Made by a program: the position numbers and the translations under genes
In this document: in pieces, positions 38,337-40,503 of the stretch
Layout: each line of letters begins with the position of its first letter
Position numbering within the stretch: the stretch's first letter is position 1
Notes under the pieces: model-generated
What the model was told of the DNA's origin: nothing
Database searches by the model: none
The model's input: the letters and a program-made list of their open reading frames with translations, nothing else
Source: Candidatus Macondimonas diazotrophica
GTDB lineage: Bacteria; Pseudomonadota; Gammaproteobacteria; UBA5335
Assembly (NCBI RefSeq): GCF_004684205.1
Contig: NZ_SRIO01000017.1
Coordinates: forward strand, 1 to 40,503
Direction: 5' to 3'
DNA length: 40,503 bases

Positions 38337-40396
38337 TGGCAGATGCAACTATTTGGGATACTGGTACTGTTGGACCTCCTGGGCCCCCTGGACCTCCGGG
38401 GCCTACTGGGCCTTCTATTGAATTGCAATCTACGCCAACTTATATCCAATGGAGAGTTTCTGGAGATGTAAGTTGGCTTAATTTAGTAGCTTTGTCACTT
38501 ATTACAGGACCGCAAGGTATTCAGGGACTCCAAGGGGCTAAAGGAGACCAAGGGGTTCAAGGAATTCAAGGTATCCAAGGAGTTGCTGGGCCTCCTGGAG
38601 CTGATGGCGATTCTTCTTTTATATTCTCAGATGCGGGTGCTCCATTAGATGAAGATGGCAGCACCGGGGACTATTATATCAATCTTACTAATGGAGATTT
38701 TTACGGTCCTAAATCTGGAGGAGTTTGGGGAGCTCCTGTATCTAACATTACAGGACCCCAAGGCCCGCAAGGTATCCAAGGCCCAGCTGGTGTTAGTAAT
38801 GCCACTTGGTTTGCGGCTTCTGGAGTTCCGGCCAGCGGGTTAGGTAATGACAGTGACATGTATTTAAATACTGACAATGGAGATGTTTATCAGAAGCAAG
38901 CTGGTACTTGGGTGCTTTTGCTTAACATCACAGGTCCGCAAGGTATTCAAGGCATTCAAGGCATTCAAGGTGACCCTGGTGAAGATGGTTCAGTTTGGTA
39001 TACTGGGACAGGAGCACCAGCTTCTGGACTTGGCGTAGTTGGAGATTTCTACTTAGATTCAAGTAATGGCGATTATTATGAAAAAACTGGCGCATCTACT
39101 TGGACACTGCAAGGCAATCTAACTGGTCCACAAGGAATCCAAGGTGATCCTGGTCCGGGCATTTCTGACGGGGATAAAGGTGATATTACTGTATCCGGCA
39201 GTGGGACTGTCTGGGAAATAGATGCAGGAGTAGTTGGTCCAACTGAGCTTGCAGATACTGCTGTAACTCCAGGTTCCTATACTAATGCAGATATTACTGT
39301 AGATGCTCAAGGTAGACTTACTGCCGCTGCTAATGGCACAGGTGGAAGTGGGGCATCTAGTAGCAACGCTTATATTCTAGACAACCTCACTATTGTAGCT
39401 TCTAGGTCTGCTGGAGCAGAAACTTTTGCAGTTAAAACTGAAGCTGGTACTGACCCAAGTCCAAGTGACAAGGGAAGAATTGGGTTTCTTAATACTGCAG
39501 GGGGTTACGATATTATTGAAGTAACTTCCGCTATGAGCATAACTATACCCAGTGGGGCTTCTTTAGGTTTTATATCCAATTTAAAATGGACTGTAGGTGT
39601 AGGATTCCTAAACAATGCAGGAACTGTAGAACTTGCAGTGGTAGGTAGGCCATCTGGGCTTTCTGACAACTCTGTAGTTTCCACTTCAGTTTTAGACACT
39701 GCTTCAGACTCCCCCAGGATTATATACAGTGACGCAGCCAGGGCTAGTGTCCGGTTTAGGGTTTTTTGTTATTTAGATTATACTCTTGCTACTCCCGCCA
39801 CTTGGGATACTGCACCCAGCAGAATCTTGCTTACCAGAGCAGCGGTTACAGAAATTAGCGTAAGAGAGCTTTTATATGAAAAAACTCTTGCAGCTGATGG
39901 AGGATTTGATACAGATGAGTGGTGGCCCGGTGGCACCCTTCCAAACAATTATGATTCTTTTGAAATGGAGGCTGTTCTGCGAGGAGCTGGAGCTTCTGAC
40001 ATAAGATTAGTACACTTGTTTTTTAATGGAGACACAACAGTAGCAAATTACAAGTATGCTACTGATTACGGGGGAAACGTGTCTACTGGGGGAACAGGTG
40101 ATGGCCCCAGAGTAGGATACATACCTGCTACAACTGCTGTAGCTAATGCTTTCTCTCCTATCAGAATACAAATTCTAAATCCCAGCAACACATCTTACAT
40201 GAAGGTAGCACTTGCTGAGTCTTTTGACAGACGGGATTCATCTAATACATTTTTACGGCAGCATGGGTTTGTATGGGAGTCTGTATCAGCTATTAATCGT
40301 ATAGTACTCGGCCCCAGCACAGGCCCCTCAGACTATTATACAGCTAGCAGTTACGCAAAATTGTACGGCCTCAAAACCATGACGGTGCTTTCATGA
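38336..40396 (+). CDS. collagen-like tail fiber protein
   Basis: 686 residues. After a short start come Gly-X-Y repeats (GPPGPPGPPGPTGP), then GPQGIQGLQGAKGDQGVQG and further collagen-like runs. Between the runs, a module of about 50 residues occurs three times: a SGAPxxxxGxxGDxYLxxxNGDxYxK-type segment ending TGPQGIQG. Residues from about 330 on are Gly-X-Y-free and beta-rich, probably the receptor-binding head. Collagen-like stems form rigid trimers in phage fibers. The gene ends in ATGA overlap with the amidase. Confidence 0.85.
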   Translation: MADATIWDTGTVGPPGPPGPPGPTGPSIELQSTPTYIQWRVSGDVSWLNLVALSLITGPQGIQGLQGAKGDQGVQGIQGIQGVAGPPGADGDSSFIFSDAGAPLDEDGSTGDYYINLTNGDFYGPKSGGVWGAPVSNITGPQGPQGIQGPAGVSNATWFAASGVPASGLGNDSDMYLNTDNGDVYQKQAGTWVLLLNITGPQGIQGIQGIQGDPGEDGSVWYTGTGAPASGLGVVGDFYLDSSNGDYYEKTGASTWTLQGNLTGPQGIQGDPGPGISDGDKGDITVSGSGTVWEIDAGVVGPTELADTAVTPGSYTNADITVDAQGRLTAAANGTGGSGASSSNAYILDNLTIVASRSAGAETFAVKTEAGTDPSPSDKGRIGFLNTAGGYDIIEVTSAMSITIPSGASLGFISNLKWTVGVGFLNNAGTVELAVVGRPSGLSDNSVVSTSVLDTASDSPRIIYSDAARASVRFRVFCYLDYTLATPATWDTAPSRILLTRAAVTEISVRELLYEKTLAADGGFDTDEWWPGGTLPNNYDSFEMEAVLRGAGASDIRLVHLFFNGDTTVANYKYATDYGGNVSTGGTGDGPRVGYIPATTAVANAFSPIRIQILNPSNTSYMKVALAESFDRRDSSNTFLRQHGFVWESVSAINRIVLGPSTGPSDYYTASSYAKLYGLKTMTVLS

Positions 40397-40503
40397 GATC
40401 AATTAAAAAACTAATCGTACATTGCTCTTATACTCCGCCAAGTATGGATATTGGAGTGGAGGAAATTCGGGTTTGGCATACCCGAGATAACGGATGGTCA
40501 GAT
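40393..40503 (+). CDS. N-acetylmuramoyl-L-alanine amidase endolysin, 3' truncated
   Basis: Only the first 37 codons are inside the window: KLIVHCSYTPP, DIGVEEIRVWHTRDNGWSD. The LIVHCSxTxP start with the zinc-ligand His10, followed by IRxWHxxxNGWSD, is the signature of amidase_2 / T7 lysozyme-type enzymes, which cut the amide bond between muramic acid and L-alanine. The rest lies beyond the right edge. It begins within an ATGA overlap with the fiber gene. Confidence 0.9.
   Translation, partial: MRSIKKLIVHCSYTPPSMDIGVEEIRVWHTRDNGWSD

Overview
The window is most of the genome of a lytic tailed phage of podovirus type (short tail) infecting a Gram-negative bacterium. A terminase, portal, scaffold and capsid run is followed by tail adaptor and nozzle-like genes and three long ejection-type proteins, with no tape measure or tail sheath gene. 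The overlapping inner and outer spanin genes point to a two-membrane host. The capsid protein resembles the phage SU10 / DUF5309 family. No integrase, repressor module, tRNA gene, CRISPR array or phage RNA polymerase was seen, so transcription probably relies on host RNA polymerase. The host cannot be named from the sequence.

Layout. (1) Positions 1-12086, plus strand: the distal part of the late operon. It holds a tail protein cut by the left edge, two tail/nozzle-type proteins, a small structural protein and three ejection-type proteins, the last a 1923-residue giant with a zincin-like HEALH motif. A rho-independent terminator follows. (2) Positions 12146-28351, minus strand: a long, tightly packed early operon for DNA metabolism. 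It encodes a DUF3310-like protein, a DHH phosphoesterase, a DUF3987-like ATPase, a family A DNA polymerase, a probable single-strand-binding protein, a MazG-like pyrophosphohydrolase, a Sak4-like ATPase with a four-cysteine insert, a Cas4-like nuclease, an HTH protein, a RecD-like helicase and many small unknowns, including a tandem triplicated family. Internal terminators and one good sigma70-like promoter set off two genes as strongly expressed units. (3) Positions 28352-28888: about 540 bases without a gene, with an abrupt G/C strand-skew flip, an AT-rich core, repeated pentamers and an 83-base dyad of tetranucleotides; this is the best candidate for the replication origin and early control region. 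(4) Positions 28889-29817, minus strand: two further early genes. (5) Positions 29818-30132: a divergent intergenic region. (6) Positions 30133-40503, plus strand: the start of the late operon, from terminase through portal, scaffold, decoration protein, capsid, spanins, tail adaptor and collagen-like fiber to an amidase cut by the right edge.

The late operon therefore starts at 30133, leaves the right edge and re-enters at the left edge. The molecule is circular or circularly permuted, and a piece lying between the amidase and the left-edge tail gene is missing. Joining the two ends directly does not continue the amidase sensibly. Functionally, the minus-strand genes would copy and recombine the DNA (polymerase, helicases, SSB, Sak4, Cas4-like nuclease) and manage nucleotides (MazG, DHH, DUF3310). 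The plus-strand genes would package DNA, build the virion, eject DNA through a protein conduit and lyse the cell.
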